Assembly: GCF_001418655.1 (NCBI RefSeq)
Contig: NZ_LIQZ01000192.1
Coordinates: 1 to 46,276, forward strand
Source: Streptomyces phaeochromogenes
GTDB lineage: Bacteria > Actinomycetota > Actinomycetes > Streptomycetales > Streptomycetaceae
Direction: 5' to 3'
DNA: 46,276 nt
Shown here: piece by piece, positions 16,901 through 25,165 of the stretch
How positions within the stretch are numbered: the first letter of the stretch is position 1
Layout of the letters: each line of letters starts with the position of its first letter
The notes under the pieces: generated by a model
Told to the model about the DNA's origin: nothing
Seen by the model: only the letters and a program-made list of their open reading frames with translations
Databases searched by the model: none
Program-made: the position numbers and the translations under genes

Positions 16901-17758
16901 TCAGCAGCACCCCGCCCCCGGCAGGGTCCGCCGGTTTCGCGCCTCTTTGTTCCGCGCCGCAAGCAACTCGTCGGCCGGATACCCGACCTCTTCGAGCGTC
17001 AGCCCGTGCGGCCGCACCACATGCACGGCCGAATCCCGCACCCCCGCGGCGAGCACCTTCCCGGGCCAGTCGGCCGCCCGGTGCCCGTCCCCCACGAACA
17101 GCAGCGCCCCGATCAGCGACCGCACCATGTTGTGGCAGAACGCATCGGCCCGCACGGTGGCGGTGATGACCCCGTCGCTCCCCCGCTCCAGACTCAGCTG
17201 CTGAAGCGTACGGATGGTCGTGGCACCCTCCCGCTTCTTGCAGTAGGCGGCGAAGTCATGCTCACCGAGCAACCGCTCCGCGGCCTCGTTCATGGCGTCG
17301 ACGTCGAGCGGCCAGTCGTGCCACAGGACATGGCTGCGCAGCAGCGGATCGACGCCACCGGGGTTGTCGGTGACGCGATAGGCGTACCGCCGCCAGACGG
17401 CCGAGAACCGCGCGTTGAAGCCGCTCGGCGCCTCCCTGACGGCCCACACCCGCACGTCCTTGGGCAGCCGTCCGGCCAGCCGCTTGAGCAGCTTCTCCCG
17501 GTGCTCGTCCCACAGCTCCACCGGCAGATCGACATGAGCCACCTGCCCGCGCGCGTGCACGCCGGCGTCCGTCCGCCCGGCGACGGTCAGCTCGTACGTC
17601 GTGTCCTTCGACCGGGTGACGGTCCGCAGCGCGGCCTCGATCTCCCCTTGAACGGTCCGGCGCCCCCCGGCCTGCTTGGCCCACCCGGAGAACTCGCTCC
17701 CGTCGTACGACAGGTCGAGACGGACACGGACATGGCCGGGCTGAACTTCGTCACTCAC
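16901..17758 (-). CDS. truA: tRNA pseudouridine(38-40) synthase
   Basis: TruA forms pseudouridine at positions 38-40 of the tRNA anticodon stem. The 285-aa product starts VRLDLSYDGSEFSGW near its N terminus and holds the catalytic aspartate in AGRTDAGVHARGQ. Further family segments are FNARFSAVWRRYAYR and FCHNMVRSLIGAL. I chose GTG at 17758 (reading VSDEVQPG) because AAAGGA lies at a good distance upstream and the extra N-terminal residues of longer reads come from a terminator and a repeat. It follows the alpha operon but behind an intrinsic terminator located only 20 bases upstream, so its expression depends on readthrough or a weak promoter. Confidence 0.95.
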   Translation of the reverse strand: MSDEVQPGHVRVRLDLSYDGSEFSGWAKQAGGRRTVQGEIEAALRTVTRSKDTTYELTVAGRTDAGVHARGQVAHVDLPVELWDEHREKLLKRLAGRLPKDVRVWAVREAPSGFNARFSAVWRRYAYRVTDNPGGVDPLLRSHVLWHDWPLDVDAMNEAAERLLGEHDFAAYCKKREGATTIRTLQQLSLERGSDGVITATVRADAFCHNMVRSLIGALLFVGDGHRAADWPGKVLAAGVRDSAVHVVRPHGLTLEEVGYPADELLAARNKEARNRRTLPGAGCC

Positions 17759-17777
17759 CCTGGATCCTTTCAGGTAC

Positions 17778-17815
17778 GAAAAAGCGGGCCCGCCCCTGGA
17801 AGGAACGGACCCGCT
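17778..17815 (-). terminator. Intrinsic terminator between rplQ and truA
   Basis: On the minus strand a 10-bp stem (17815-17806 with 17792-17783, one G-U pair) is followed directly by five T residues (17782-17778). It ends 20 bases before the truA GTG, closing the rpoA-rplQ transcription unit and acting as a gate for truA. Confidence 0.85.
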
Positions 17816-17824
17816 CAAGCACGC

Positions 17825-17876
17825 CCTGTAAGGGGCGCGGGGAACTGCGCGACCAGTCACGACGGACCAGCGGCCA
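17825..17876. repeat. Dispersed GC-rich repeat unit downstream of rplQ
   Basis: The 20-mer AGGGGCGCGGGGAACTGCGC (17831-17850) is identical to copies at 5227 and 18530. It is followed by GACCAGTCACGACGGACCAG, which is also shared in part with the 18530 copy. It lies between the rplQ stop and the terminator. Confidence 0.85.
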
Positions 17877-17886
17877 AAGGAAGGCC

Positions 17887-18405
17887 TTACGCCTCCTTGG
17901 ACTCCTCGGCCTCGTCAGCCTTGGTCACATCGACCTTGGCGTCCTCGACCTTGGCGTCCTCGACCGGAGCCTCGACAACAGCCTCGGCGTCCTTGGCGGA
18001 GCGCTTCGTCGCCGCCTCGGCCTCACCGGTGGCCTGCTGGGCCACGGTCAGGGCCTCCACCAGCTCGATGACAGCCATGGGCGCGTTGTCGCCACGGCGG
18101 TTACCGATCTTGGTGATACGGGTGTAGCCACCCGGACGGTTCTCGTAGCGCGGGCCGATCTCGGTGAAGAGCGTGTGCACGATGCTCTTGTCCGTGATGA
18201 CCGAGAGCACCTGACGGCGGTTGTGAAGGTCGCCCTTCTTCGCCTTGGTGACCAGACGCTCGGCGTACGGCCGGAGCCGACGGGCCTTCGCCTCGGTGGT
18301 CGTGATCTTGCCGTGCTCGAAGAGCGACTTCGCGAGGTTCGCGAGAAGCAGCTTCTCGTGCGCGGCACTGCCGCCCATACGGGCACCCTTGGTGGGCTTC
18401 GGCAT
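17887..18405 (-). CDS. rplQ: 50S ribosomal protein L17
   Basis: The 172-aa product has the L17 core (about 1-118) starting MPKPTKGARMGGSAAHEK and containing NRRGDNAPMAVIELVE. The tail from about 120 is an actinomycete-type Ala/Glu/Val/Asp-rich extension not found in the short E. coli protein. It is the last gene of the infA-rpmJ-rpsM-rpsK-rpoA-rplQ cluster, 193 bases after rpoA, and is followed by a repeat unit and an intrinsic terminator. Confidence 0.97.
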   Translation of the reverse strand: MPKPTKGARMGGSAAHEKLLLANLAKSLFEHGKITTTEAKARRLRPYAERLVTKAKKGDLHNRRQVLSVITDKSIVHTLFTEIGPRYENRPGGYTRITKIGNRRGDNAPMAVIELVEALTVAQQATGEAEAATKRSAKDAEAVVEAPVEDAKVEDAKVDVTKADEAEESKEA

Positions 18406-18519
18406 GGTGTTTCTCCTAGGTGTCTGCCCCGGCCGTATCAGGTACCGAAGTCAGTATCCGAGCGGGCGGCTGCCCGTCGAAGATCCGGGGCGCCCTTGTC
18501 AGAGCGCCTCGGAGGGTCC

Positions 18520-18575
18520 GCGCCCCGTGAGGGGCGCGGGGAACTGCGCGACCAGTCACAACGGTCCCGCAGCCA
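18520..18575. repeat. Dispersed GC-rich repeat unit between rpoA and rplQ
   Basis: A perfect 7-bp hairpin GCGCCCC-GTGA-GGGGCGC (18520-18537) leads into GGGAACTGCGCGACCAGTCA. The 20-mer at 18530-18549 is identical to those at 5227 and 17831. The rest of the 193-base gap between rpoA and rplQ shows nothing else. Confidence 0.85.
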
Positions 18576-18598
18576 AAACAAACAGTGGACCCGAGCCC

Positions 18599-19621
18599 TT
18601 AGTACTGCTCGGTCTCCACAAAGCCCGCGTCCGCGTCGTCGTCGGCACCAAAGGCGTCGGCAGCGGCGGTCGGGTCGAACCCGGGAGGCGAGTCCTTCAG
18701 AGCAAGACCCATCCCGGCGAGCTTCGCCTTGACCTCGTCGATCGACTTCGCACCGAAGTTACGGATGTCGAGCAGGTCCGCCTCGGACCGAGCCACGAGC
18801 TCACCCACGGAGTGGATGCCCTCGCGCTTGAGGCAGTTGTACGACCGAACGGTGAGCTCGAGCTCCTCGATCGGCAGGGCGAGATCGGCGGCGAGCGCGG
18901 CGTCCGTCGGGGACGGGCCCATGTCGATGCCCTCGGCGTCGATGTTGAGCTCGCGGGCCAGACCGAACAGCTCGACCAGCGTCTTACCGGCGGAGGCCAT
19001 GGCGTCACGGGGACGCATGGCCTGCTTGGTCTCGACGTCGACGATCAGCTTGTCGAAGTCGGTGCGCTGCTCGACACGGGTCGCCTCGACCTTGTACGTG
19101 ACCTTCAGAACGGGCGAGTAGATGGAGTCGACCGGGATGCGCCCGATCTCCTGACCGACCTGCTTGTTCTGAACAGCCGAAACGTAGCCACGGCCACGCT
19201 CGACCGTGAGCTCCATCTCCAGCTTGCCCTTGCCGTTGAGCGTGGCGAGGACGAGGTCGGGGTTGTGGACCTCGACACCGGCCGGGGGCGCGATGTCGGC
19301 GGCGGTGACCAGACCCGGACCCTGCTTGCGCAGGTACATCACGACCGGCTCGTCGTGCTCCGAGGAGACGACCAGCTGCTTGATGTTGAGGATCAGGTCG
19401 GTGACGTCCTCCTTGACGCCCGGCACGGTGGTGAACTCGTGCAGGACACCGTCGATGCGGATGCTGGTGACAGCCGCACCGGGGATGGAGGAGAGAAGAG
19501 TCCGGCGGAGCGAGTTGCCGAGGGTGTAGCCGAAGCCCGGCTCCAGCGGCTCGATCACGAACCGGGAGCGGAACTCGTCGACGACCTCTTCGGTCAACGA
19601 GGGACGCTGAGCGATCAGCAT
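18599..19621 (-). CDS. rpoA: DNA-directed RNA polymerase alpha subunit
   Basis: Alpha dimerises to nucleate RNA polymerase assembly and its C-terminal domain contacts UP-element DNA and activators. The 340-aa product starts MLIAQRPSLTEEVVDEF; the N-terminal domain contains GYTLGNSLRRTLLSSIPG. After the linker, the C-terminal domain reads NCLKREGIHSVGELVARS and NFGAKSIDEVKAKL, and an acidic tail ends the protein. It lies 148 bases after rpsK, and a hairpin sits in that gap. Confidence 0.98.
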   Translation of the reverse strand: MLIAQRPSLTEEVVDEFRSRFVIEPLEPGFGYTLGNSLRRTLLSSIPGAAVTSIRIDGVLHEFTTVPGVKEDVTDLILNIKQLVVSSEHDEPVVMYLRKQGPGLVTAADIAPPAGVEVHNPDLVLATLNGKGKLEMELTVERGRGYVSAVQNKQVGQEIGRIPVDSIYSPVLKVTYKVEATRVEQRTDFDKLIVDVETKQAMRPRDAMASAGKTLVELFGLARELNIDAEGIDMGPSPTDAALAADLALPIEELELTVRSYNCLKREGIHSVGELVARSEADLLDIRNFGAKSIDEVKAKLAGMGLALKDSPPGFDPTAAADAFGADDDADAGFVETEQY

Positions 19622-19706
19622 GAAGTGAATCCTTCAGTCAGGGGCACCCACTATTTGATGCCCTTGCCACCGGGCGGTAGCCCGTTGTGTTACAGCTACA
19701 AGGGTA

Positions 19707-19740
19707 CGGGCGGCACGGCCCCGAAAGGCCATACCGCCCG
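19707..19740 (-). promoter_or_regulatory. Strong hairpin between rpsK and rpoA
   Basis: Positions 19707-19720 and 19727-19740 form a 14-bp stem in the transcript (two G-U pairs) around a six-base loop. It lies 30 bases after the rpsK stop and lacks a T tract, so an attenuation or mRNA-processing role is more likely than full termination. Role inferred. Confidence 0.55.
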
Positions 19741-19769
19741 GACCCCAGAAAAATCAAGACAACCGTGCG

Positions 19770-20174
19770 TCAGACGCGACGGCGCTTGGGCGGACGGCAG
19801 CCGTTGTGCGGCGTGGGCGTCACGTCCTGGATGGAGCCGACCTCAAGACCGGTCGCCTGAAGCGAACGGATGGCCGTCTCGCGACCCGAGCCCGGGCCCT
19901 TCACGAAGACATCGACCTTGCGCATGCCGTGCTCCTGCGCGCGGCGGGCGGCCGACTCGGCGGCCATCTGCGCGGCGAAGGGGGTGGACTTGCGCGAGCC
20001 CTTGAAGCCGACGTGGCCGGCGGAGGCCCAGGAGATCACGTTGCCCGAGGGGTCCGTGATCGAGACGATCGTGTTGTTGAACGTGCTCTTGATGTGCGCG
20101 TGGCCGTGAGCGACGTTCTTCTTTTCCTTGCGGCGCACCTTCTTGGCAGCGCCCTGACGACCCTTGGGGGGCAT
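19770..20174 (-). CDS. rpsK: 30S ribosomal protein S11
   Basis: S11 lines the platform of the small subunit near the mRNA exit. The 134-aa product starts MPPKGRQGAAKKVRRKEKKN, includes HIKSTFNNTIVSITDPSGN and GPGSGRETAIRSLQ, and ends with the hallmark PHNGCRPPKRRRV. It lies between rpsM (68 bases upstream) and rpoA. Confidence 0.98.
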   Translation of the reverse strand: MPPKGRQGAAKKVRRKEKKNVAHGHAHIKSTFNNTIVSITDPSGNVISWASAGHVGFKGSRKSTPFAAQMAAESAARRAQEHGMRKVDVFVKGPGSGRETAIRSLQATGLEVGSIQDVTPTPHNGCRPPKRRRV

Positions 20175-20242
20175 CTATAACTCCTACGGGGAGGTGGTCG
20201 GTCCTACAGCGAAGACCGCTGATGAAGCGTTGTCCGCTGGGA

Positions 20243-20623
20243 CTACTTCTTGCCCGGCTTCTTCTTGCCGGCGATGGCGCGACGCGGGCCCTTGCGGGTA
20301 CGAGCGTTCGTGCTGGTGCGCTGACCGTGGACGGGCAGGCCACGACGGTGGCGCAGACCCTGGTAGCAGCCGATCTCGACCTTGCGGCGGATGTCGGCCT
20401 GAACCTCGCGGCGGAGGTCACCCTCGGTCTTGAAGTTGTTGTCCACGTACTCGCGGATCCTGACCAGCTCCTCCTCGGAGAGGTCACGAACGCGGGTGTC
20501 GGGGTTGACGCCGGTGTCGGCCAGCGTCTTCTGCGAGAGGGTCCGGCCGATGCCGAACACGTAGGTGAGGGCAACCTCCACGCGCTTTTCGCGCGGGATG
20601 TCAACACCGGAAACGCGTGCCAT
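20243..20623 (-). CDS. rpsM: 30S ribosomal protein S13
   Basis: S13 forms part of the subunit bridge and contacts P-site tRNA by its tail. The 126-aa product starts MARVSGVDIPREKRVEVALT and contains RHRRGLPVHGQRT, ending in a basic KKKPGKK tail. GGAG precedes ATG 20623. It follows rpmJ after 194 bases that contain a small hairpin (20788-20803, CTCTGC/GCAGAG) just after the rpmJ stop. Confidence 0.98.
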   Translation of the reverse strand: MARVSGVDIPREKRVEVALTYVFGIGRTLSQKTLADTGVNPDTRVRDLSEEELVRIREYVDNNFKTEGDLRREVQADIRRKVEIGCYQGLRHRRGLPVHGQRTSTNARTRKGPRRAIAGKKKPGKK

Positions 20624-20817
20624 TCAATGGCTCCAGTTGTCGTTCGGAGGTCTTCCGCAGAACCGGTTCCCAGCCGCCGTATGAGGTACGACTTGGGTCC
20701 CCAGCCTCCGACCGGGGGTATCGGAATCCCTGCGAACAGTGGATCCGGGCTCTGCGTATGAACATGTGCTACTTGCGTCGCGCGAAGCTCTGCGGGTGCA
20801 GAGGGTTCGGTCGTGCG

Positions 20818-20931
20818 TCAGCCCTGGCGCTGCTTGTGCCGCGGGTTTTCGCAGATGACCATGACCCGGCCGTGACGGCGGATCACCCTGCACTTGTCGC
20901 AGATCTTCTTGACGCTCGGCTTGACCTTCAT
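20818..20931 (-). CDS. rpmJ: 50S ribosomal protein L36
   Basis: The 37-aa product reads MKVKPSVKKICDKCRVIRRH at its start and ends CENPRHKQRQG. It carries the zinc-ribbon ligands Cys11, Cys14, Cys27 and His32, so it is the zinc-binding (C+) form. It lies 59 bases after infA and upstream of rpsM, its usual place in actinomycetes. It is shorter than usual gene-finder cut-offs. Confidence 0.96.
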   Translation of the reverse strand: MKVKPSVKKICDKCRVIRRHGRVMVICENPRHKQRQG

Positions 20932-20990
20932 TGGGTGAGGTTCTCCGGGTCAGTGCCACCGCCCCGCGGAATACGGGACACAGGCAAGAT

Positions 20991-21212
20991 CTACTTGTAC
21001 CGGTAGACGATCCGGCCACGGGTCAGGTCGTACGGAGACAACTCCACCACGACCCGGTCGTCAGGGAGGATGCGGATGTAGTGCATGCGCATCTTGCCGC
21101 TGATGTGTGCCAGGACCTGGTGGCCGTTCTGGAGCTCGACCTTGAACATGGCGTTCGGAAGAGACTCGACGACAGTGCCCTCGATCTCGATGGCACCTTG
21201 CTTCTTGGCCAC
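20991..21212 (-). CDS. infA: Translation initiation factor IF-1
   Basis: IF-1 binds the ribosomal A site during initiation. The 73-aa product starts at GTG 21212 (reads MAKKQGAIEIEGTVVES) with AAGGGCG upstream, and has the OB-fold sequence through GHQVLAHISGKMRMHYIRIL to RGRIVYRYK. It is the first gene of the alpha operon, with a promoter candidate about 80 bases upstream. Confidence 0.98.
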   Translation of the reverse strand: MAKKQGAIEIEGTVVESLPNAMFKVELQNGHQVLAHISGKMRMHYIRILPDDRVVVELSPYDLTRGRIVYRYK

Positions 21213-21294
21213 GCTTCGCCCTTCGAATCGACTACCTTGATCGACCCCGCGCTTACTGCACGCAGACATGCAGATGCACGAGAGCCGACGAGTC

Positions 21295-21324
21295 AGTCTA
21301 CGCCAGGGCCCTCGGAAAGACGAA
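21295..21324 (-). promoter_or_regulatory. Candidate promoter for infA-rpmJ-rpsM-rpsK-rpoA-rplQ
   Basis: On the minus strand TTCGTC (21324-21319) and TAGACT (21300-21295) are 18 bp apart. The -10 fits TANNNT; the -35 is weak. The predicted start is near 21288, giving a leader of about 75 nt before infA. The 306-base gap to map also contains a dispersed repeat (21402-21427). Confidence 0.5.
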
Positions 21325-21401
21325 TCGAGATAGCCTGCCCCGCACGGAAGATCCCTAAGCAGCGGGCTTGTCCCCATCACTGGGAACGGGGCCCGGCAGA
21401 G

Positions 21402-21427
21402 GCGCCCCCGATAGGGGCGCGGGACTG
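21402..21427. repeat. Variant dispersed repeat between map and infA
   Basis: A GCGCCCC-C-GATA-GGGGCGC hairpin (21402-21420) followed by GGGACTG resembles the units at 18520 and 17831 but lacks the GAACTGCGCGACCAG continuation. It is a decayed or variant copy. Confidence 0.6.
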
Positions 21428-21518
21428 TATCGATGTGCGGCTCCGCCGCGTGGGCGCAACCAGCCCCCACAGGGCCGCAGCCGCGGCACATGCACCAGCC
21501 CACCCCTACGGAGCGAAC

Positions 21519-22355
21519 TCAGCCCAGAGGGTCAGGAGCCGCCGTGATCCCATACTCGGCCAGCTTCGCCCTGCCCCCGTCGGGAGCCGTCAGCACGAGC
21601 GGACCGGCCTCCGTCAGAGCGACAGAGTGCTCCCAGTGGGAGGACCACGTGCCATCCGTCGTGATGACGGTCCAGTCGTCCGAGAGAACCTCGGTCTTCG
21701 GCGTACCCAGCGAAACCATGGGCTCAATGGCGAGGCAGAACCCGGGAACGAGCTTCGGCCCCTTCCCTCGCCGCCGCTCCACGTAGTTCAGCAGATGCGG
21801 GTCCATGTGCATCTCGGTGCCGATGCCGTGGCCGCCGTAGTCCTCGACGATCCCGTACTTGCCGCCGCCGGGCTTCGGCTGCCGCCGGATGTACGTCTCG
21901 ATGGCGCGGGAGACGTCGACGAGCCGGTTCCCCAGCTTCATGGCCGCGATCCCGGCCCACATCGACTCCTCGGTCACCCGGGACAGCTCAATGAGCTCCG
22001 GAGCGTGACCGGACCCGACGAAGGCGGTGAAGGCGGCGTCCCCGTGCCAGCCGTCGACGATGGCGCCGGCGTCGATCGAGATGATGTCGCCGTCCTTGAG
22101 CACGACGTCGTCGCTCGGGATGCCGTGCACGACGACCTCGTTCGCCGAGGTGCAGATCGTCGCGGGGAAGCCGCCGTATCCCAGGAAGTTCGACTTGGCG
22201 CCGTGCTCGGCCAGCACCTTGCGGGCGACCTCGTCGAGGTCCTTCGTCGTGGCCCCGGGTACCGCCGCTTCCCGTGTCGCGCTGTGGACGGCGGCGACGA
22301 CCAGGCCCGCCTCACGCATCTTGGCGATCTGCTCGGGGGTCTTGATCTGCACCAT
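21519..22355 (-). CDS. map: Type I methionine aminopeptidase
   Basis: MetAP removes the initiator methionine from nascent proteins and uses two metal ions. The 278-aa product shows every expected ligand: His78 (HGIP), Asp95 (IDAG), Asp106 (HGDAA), His176 (GGHGIG), Glu211 (AIEPM) and Glu242 (WEHS). The length and lack of a long zinc-finger N-extension fit a class Ia/c enzyme. It lies about 100 bases downstream of adk in the secY-adk-map unit. Confidence 0.97.
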   Translation of the reverse strand: MVQIKTPEQIAKMREAGLVVAAVHSATREAAVPGATTKDLDEVARKVLAEHGAKSNFLGYGGFPATICTSANEVVVHGIPSDDVVLKDGDIISIDAGAIVDGWHGDAAFTAFVGSGHAPELIELSRVTEESMWAGIAAMKLGNRLVDVSRAIETYIRRQPKPGGGKYGIVEDYGGHGIGTEMHMDPHLLNYVERRRGKGPKLVPGFCLAIEPMVSLGTPKTEVLSDDWTVITTDGTWSSHWEHSVALTEAGPLVLTAPDGGRAKLAEYGITAAPDPLG

Positions 22356-22456
22356 GAGGGCCCGCGCTCTCCGTCTTCTCTGCCTGCTCGGTTACGTACA
22401 CAACAGTACGGCCGCGGCGCCCCACAAGGGCACCGCGGCCGAACCAGCCAGGACGA

Positions 22457-23146
22457 CTACTTGTCGTCGCCGCCCTCGCTGTCGTTCTTGCCCTCGGACT
22501 GGCTCTTGAGGGCGTCCATCGCGCGCTTGGTGACGTCGTCCACCTTGCCGAGCGCCGAGATCGTCACGACCAGGCCCTGGGCCCGGTAGTAGTCGATGAT
22601 CGGCTCGGTCTGCGTGTGGTAGACCTCCAGGCGCTTGCGGACGGTCTCCTCGGTGTCGTCGTCCCGCTGGTACAGCTCGCCGCCACAGGCGTCGCAGACG
22701 TCCGTCTTCTTCGGCGGGCTGTACGTCACGTGGAAGACATGACTCGAATCCCTGCGGCAGATGCGGCGGCCGGCGATGCGCTTGACCACCTCGTCCTCGG
22801 GGACCTCCAGGTCGAGCACCGCGTCCAGCTCCACAGCGTCGCCCTTGAGCGCCTGGTCGAGCGCCTCGGCCTGCGAGACGTTCCGCGGGAAGCCGTCGAG
22901 CAGGAAGCCGTTGGCGGCGTCCGGCTGCTCCATGCGGTCCCTGGCCATGGCGATCGTGACCTCGTCCGGCACAAGGTTGCCCTCGTCCATGTACGACTTC
23001 GCCAGTTTGCCGAGTTCGGTCTGCTGGCTGATGTTCGCACGGAAGAGGTCGCCCGTGGAGATGTGCGGAATCGACAGGTTCCGGGCAAGGAACGCGGCCT
23101 GCGTTCCCTTGCCCGCACCGGGCGGCCCGACGAGGACGATACGCAT
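22457..23146 (-). CDS. adk: Adenylate kinase
   Basis: Adk interconverts ATP, AMP and ADP. The 229-aa product has the P-loop GPPGAGKGTQ at 7-16, the AMP-binding TGDLFR and DGFPRN segments, and a long LID. In the LID, Cys130, His136, Cys151 and Cys154 (ICRRDSSH, VCDACG) could bind zinc, which is found in several Gram-positive kinases. The ATG overlaps the secY TGA by one base (TGATG), so it is coupled to secY. The C terminus is an acidic, lysine-rich tail. Confidence 0.97.
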   Translation of the reverse strand: MRIVLVGPPGAGKGTQAAFLARNLSIPHISTGDLFRANISQQTELGKLAKSYMDEGNLVPDEVTIAMARDRMEQPDAANGFLLDGFPRNVSQAEALDQALKGDAVELDAVLDLEVPEDEVVKRIAGRRICRRDSSHVFHVTYSPPKKTDVCDACGGELYQRDDDTEETVRKRLEVYHTQTEPIIDYYRAQGLVVTISALGKVDDVTKRAMDALKSQSEGKNDSEGGDDK

Positions 23147-24459
23147 CAGCGGAGGAACCCTTCGTAATTGCGCTGCTGGAGCTGGCTCTCGATCTGCTTC
23201 ACCGTCTCCAGACCCACACCCACGATGATCAGGATGCTGGTACCACCGAACGGGAAGTTCTGGTTTGCCCCGAAACCAACCAACGCCATCGTCGGTACGA
23301 GAGCGATCAGACCCAAGTACAGCGAACCTGGCCAGGTGATCCGGTTGAGTACGTATCCCAGGTACTCAGCGGTCGGCCGGCCAGCCCGGATGCCCGGGAT
23401 GAAGCCACCATACTTCTTCATGTTGTCCGCGACTTCCTCGGGGTTGAACGAGATAGCCACGTAGAAGAAGGCGAAGAACACGATCAGCAAGAAGTACGTG
23501 CTGATGTAAATCGGGTGGTCACCCTTGGTGAGGTTCTGTTCGATCCAGGTCTTCCAGCCGGACGTCCCACCTGCGAACTGAGCGATCAGCGCCGGGATGT
23601 AGAGCAGCGACGAGGCAAAGATCACAGGGATGATGCCGGCCTGGTTGACCTTCAGCGGGATGTACGTGGACGTGCCGCCGTAGGACCGGCGGCCGATCAT
23701 GCGCTTCGCGTACTGGACGGGAATGCGGCGCTGAGCCTGCTCCACGAAGACGACCAGACCGACCATGACGAGACCGACCGCGATCACGGTGCCGAACTCG
23801 ATCCAGCCGTCCGCGAGGTTGCCCTGCTGCTTGATGGCCCACAGCGCGGACGGGAAGGTCGCGGCGATCGAGATGAACATCAGGATCGACATGCCGTTGC
23901 CGATGCCGCGGTCGGTGATGAGCTCACCGAGCCACATGACGACGGCCGTACCGGCGGTCATCGTGATGACCATCGTGATCGTGACGAAGATCGACTGGTC
24001 GGGCACGATCTGTTGTGCGACCGGGCAGCTGGTGAACAGTGCACCACTGCGGGCGGTGGCCACCAGGCCGGTGCCCTGCAGGATGGCCAGGGCCACCGTC
24101 AGATAACGGGTGTACTGCGTGATCTTCGCCGTACCGGCCTGGCCCTCTTTCTTGAGGGCCTCCAGACGCGGGATCACCACGGTCAACAGCTGCAGAATGA
24201 TGCTCGCCGTGATGTACGGCATGATGCCCAGCGCGAAGATCGTGATCTGCAGCAGGGCGCCACCGCTGAACATGTTGACCAGACCGAACAGGCCCGTGTT
24301 CTGGCTCGCGTCGTCGATACAGATCTGGACGTTCTTGTAGTCGACACCGGGGATCGGGATGTGCGTGCCAACCCGATAGACCACGATGATGCCGAGCGTG
24401 AAGAGCAGCTTCTTGCGCAGGTCGGGCGTCTTGAACGCCCGGGCGAACGCGGTGAGCAC
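23146..24459 (-). CDS. secY: Preprotein translocase subunit SecY
   Basis: SecY is the protein-conducting channel of the Sec system. The 437-aa product has ten predicted membrane segments and family signatures GIMPYITASIILQLL and IPLKVNQAGIIPVIFASSLL, ending YEGFLR. The start is GTG 24459 with a near-perfect AGGAGG site. It heads a secY-adk-map unit; a hairpin terminator separates it from rplO, so it should have its own promoter within 24460-24633, which I could not place with confidence. Confidence 0.98.
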   Translation of the reverse strand: MLTAFARAFKTPDLRKKLLFTLGIIVVYRVGTHIPIPGVDYKNVQICIDDASQNTGLFGLVNMFSGGALLQITIFALGIMPYITASIILQLLTVVIPRLEALKKEGQAGTAKITQYTRYLTVALAILQGTGLVATARSGALFTSCPVAQQIVPDQSIFVTITMVITMTAGTAVVMWLGELITDRGIGNGMSILMFISIAATFPSALWAIKQQGNLADGWIEFGTVIAVGLVMVGLVVFVEQAQRRIPVQYAKRMIGRRSYGGTSTYIPLKVNQAGIIPVIFASSLLYIPALIAQFAGGTSGWKTWIEQNLTKGDHPIYISTYFLLIVFFAFFYVAISFNPEEVADNMKKYGGFIPGIRAGRPTAEYLGYVLNRITWPGSLYLGLIALVPTMALVGFGANQNFPFGGTSILIIVGVGLETVKQIESQLQQRNYEGFLR

Positions 24460-24633
24460 GGTGCCTCCTGCGACCCCCGCGCAAGTGCGTCAGAGGTGAC
24501 GGTCTTGAGGTTCGACGAATAAGTAACGGACAGCTGACTAACAGTTAAGAACCGCCCTGAGTTCCCAGAGGTCACACCGGGCGGAAATTAGCAGTGCAGG
24601 CCACCTTACCGGCGACACGGCTCCCCTAGGAAC

Positions 24634-24673
24634 GACCAACCGGGGATGCCCCTTTTGTGGGGCACCCCCGGTC
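24634..24673 (-). terminator. Hairpin terminator between rplO and secY
   Basis: The arms around 24639-24652 and 24659-24673 give a stem of about 14 bp with one wobble pair and a six-base AT-rich loop, 35 bases after the rplO stop. On the minus strand it is followed by GGTTGGTCGTTCC, with no long T tract. It likely ends or attenuates the spc operon before secY. Confidence 0.65.
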
Positions 24674-24707
24674 GGGATCGCTCAAGTCATCGAGACGCCT
24701 GGTGATT

Positions 24708-25163
24708 TCAGACGAGCTCGGTGACGGTACCGCCGGCGGCGGTGATCTTCTCCTTGGCGGAGCCGGAGACGGCGTCAACCGAAACCTGCAGCGCCACGGT
24801 GATCTCGCCCTGGCCGAGGACCTTGACGAGGCTGTTCTTGCGAACGGCACCCTTGGCGACGAGCCCCTCGACGGTGACCTCGCCACCCTCCGGGTACAGC
24901 GCGCCCAGCTTGTCGAGGTTCACGACCTGGAACTCGGTCTTGAACGGGTTCCGGAAGCCCTTGAGCTTCGGGAGACGCATGTGGAGGGGCATCTGGCCAC
25001 CCTCGAAGCGCTCCGGAACCTGGTAACGGGCCTTGGTGCCCTTGGTACCACGTCCAGCCGTCTTACCCTTCGACGCCTCACCACGACCCACACGGGTCTT
25101 GGCGGTCTTGGCGCCCGGGGCGGGACGGAGGTTGTGGATCTTGAGCGGGTTGTTCTCCGCCAT
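24708..25163 (-). CDS. rplO: 50S ribosomal protein L15
   Basis: The 151-aa product starts MAENNPLKIHNLRPAPGAKT, contains the glycine-rich RVGRGEASKGKTAGRGTKG typical of L15, and ends AAGGTVTELV. It follows rpmD after two bases and is the last ribosomal gene before secY. Confidence 0.97.
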   Translation of the reverse strand: MAENNPLKIHNLRPAPGAKTAKTRVGRGEASKGKTAGRGTKGTKARYQVPERFEGGQMPLHMRLPKLKGFRNPFKTEFQVVNLDKLGALYPEGGEVTVEGLVAKGAVRKNSLVKVLGQGEITVALQVSVDAVSGSAKEKITAAGGTVTELV

Positions 25164-25165
25164 GA

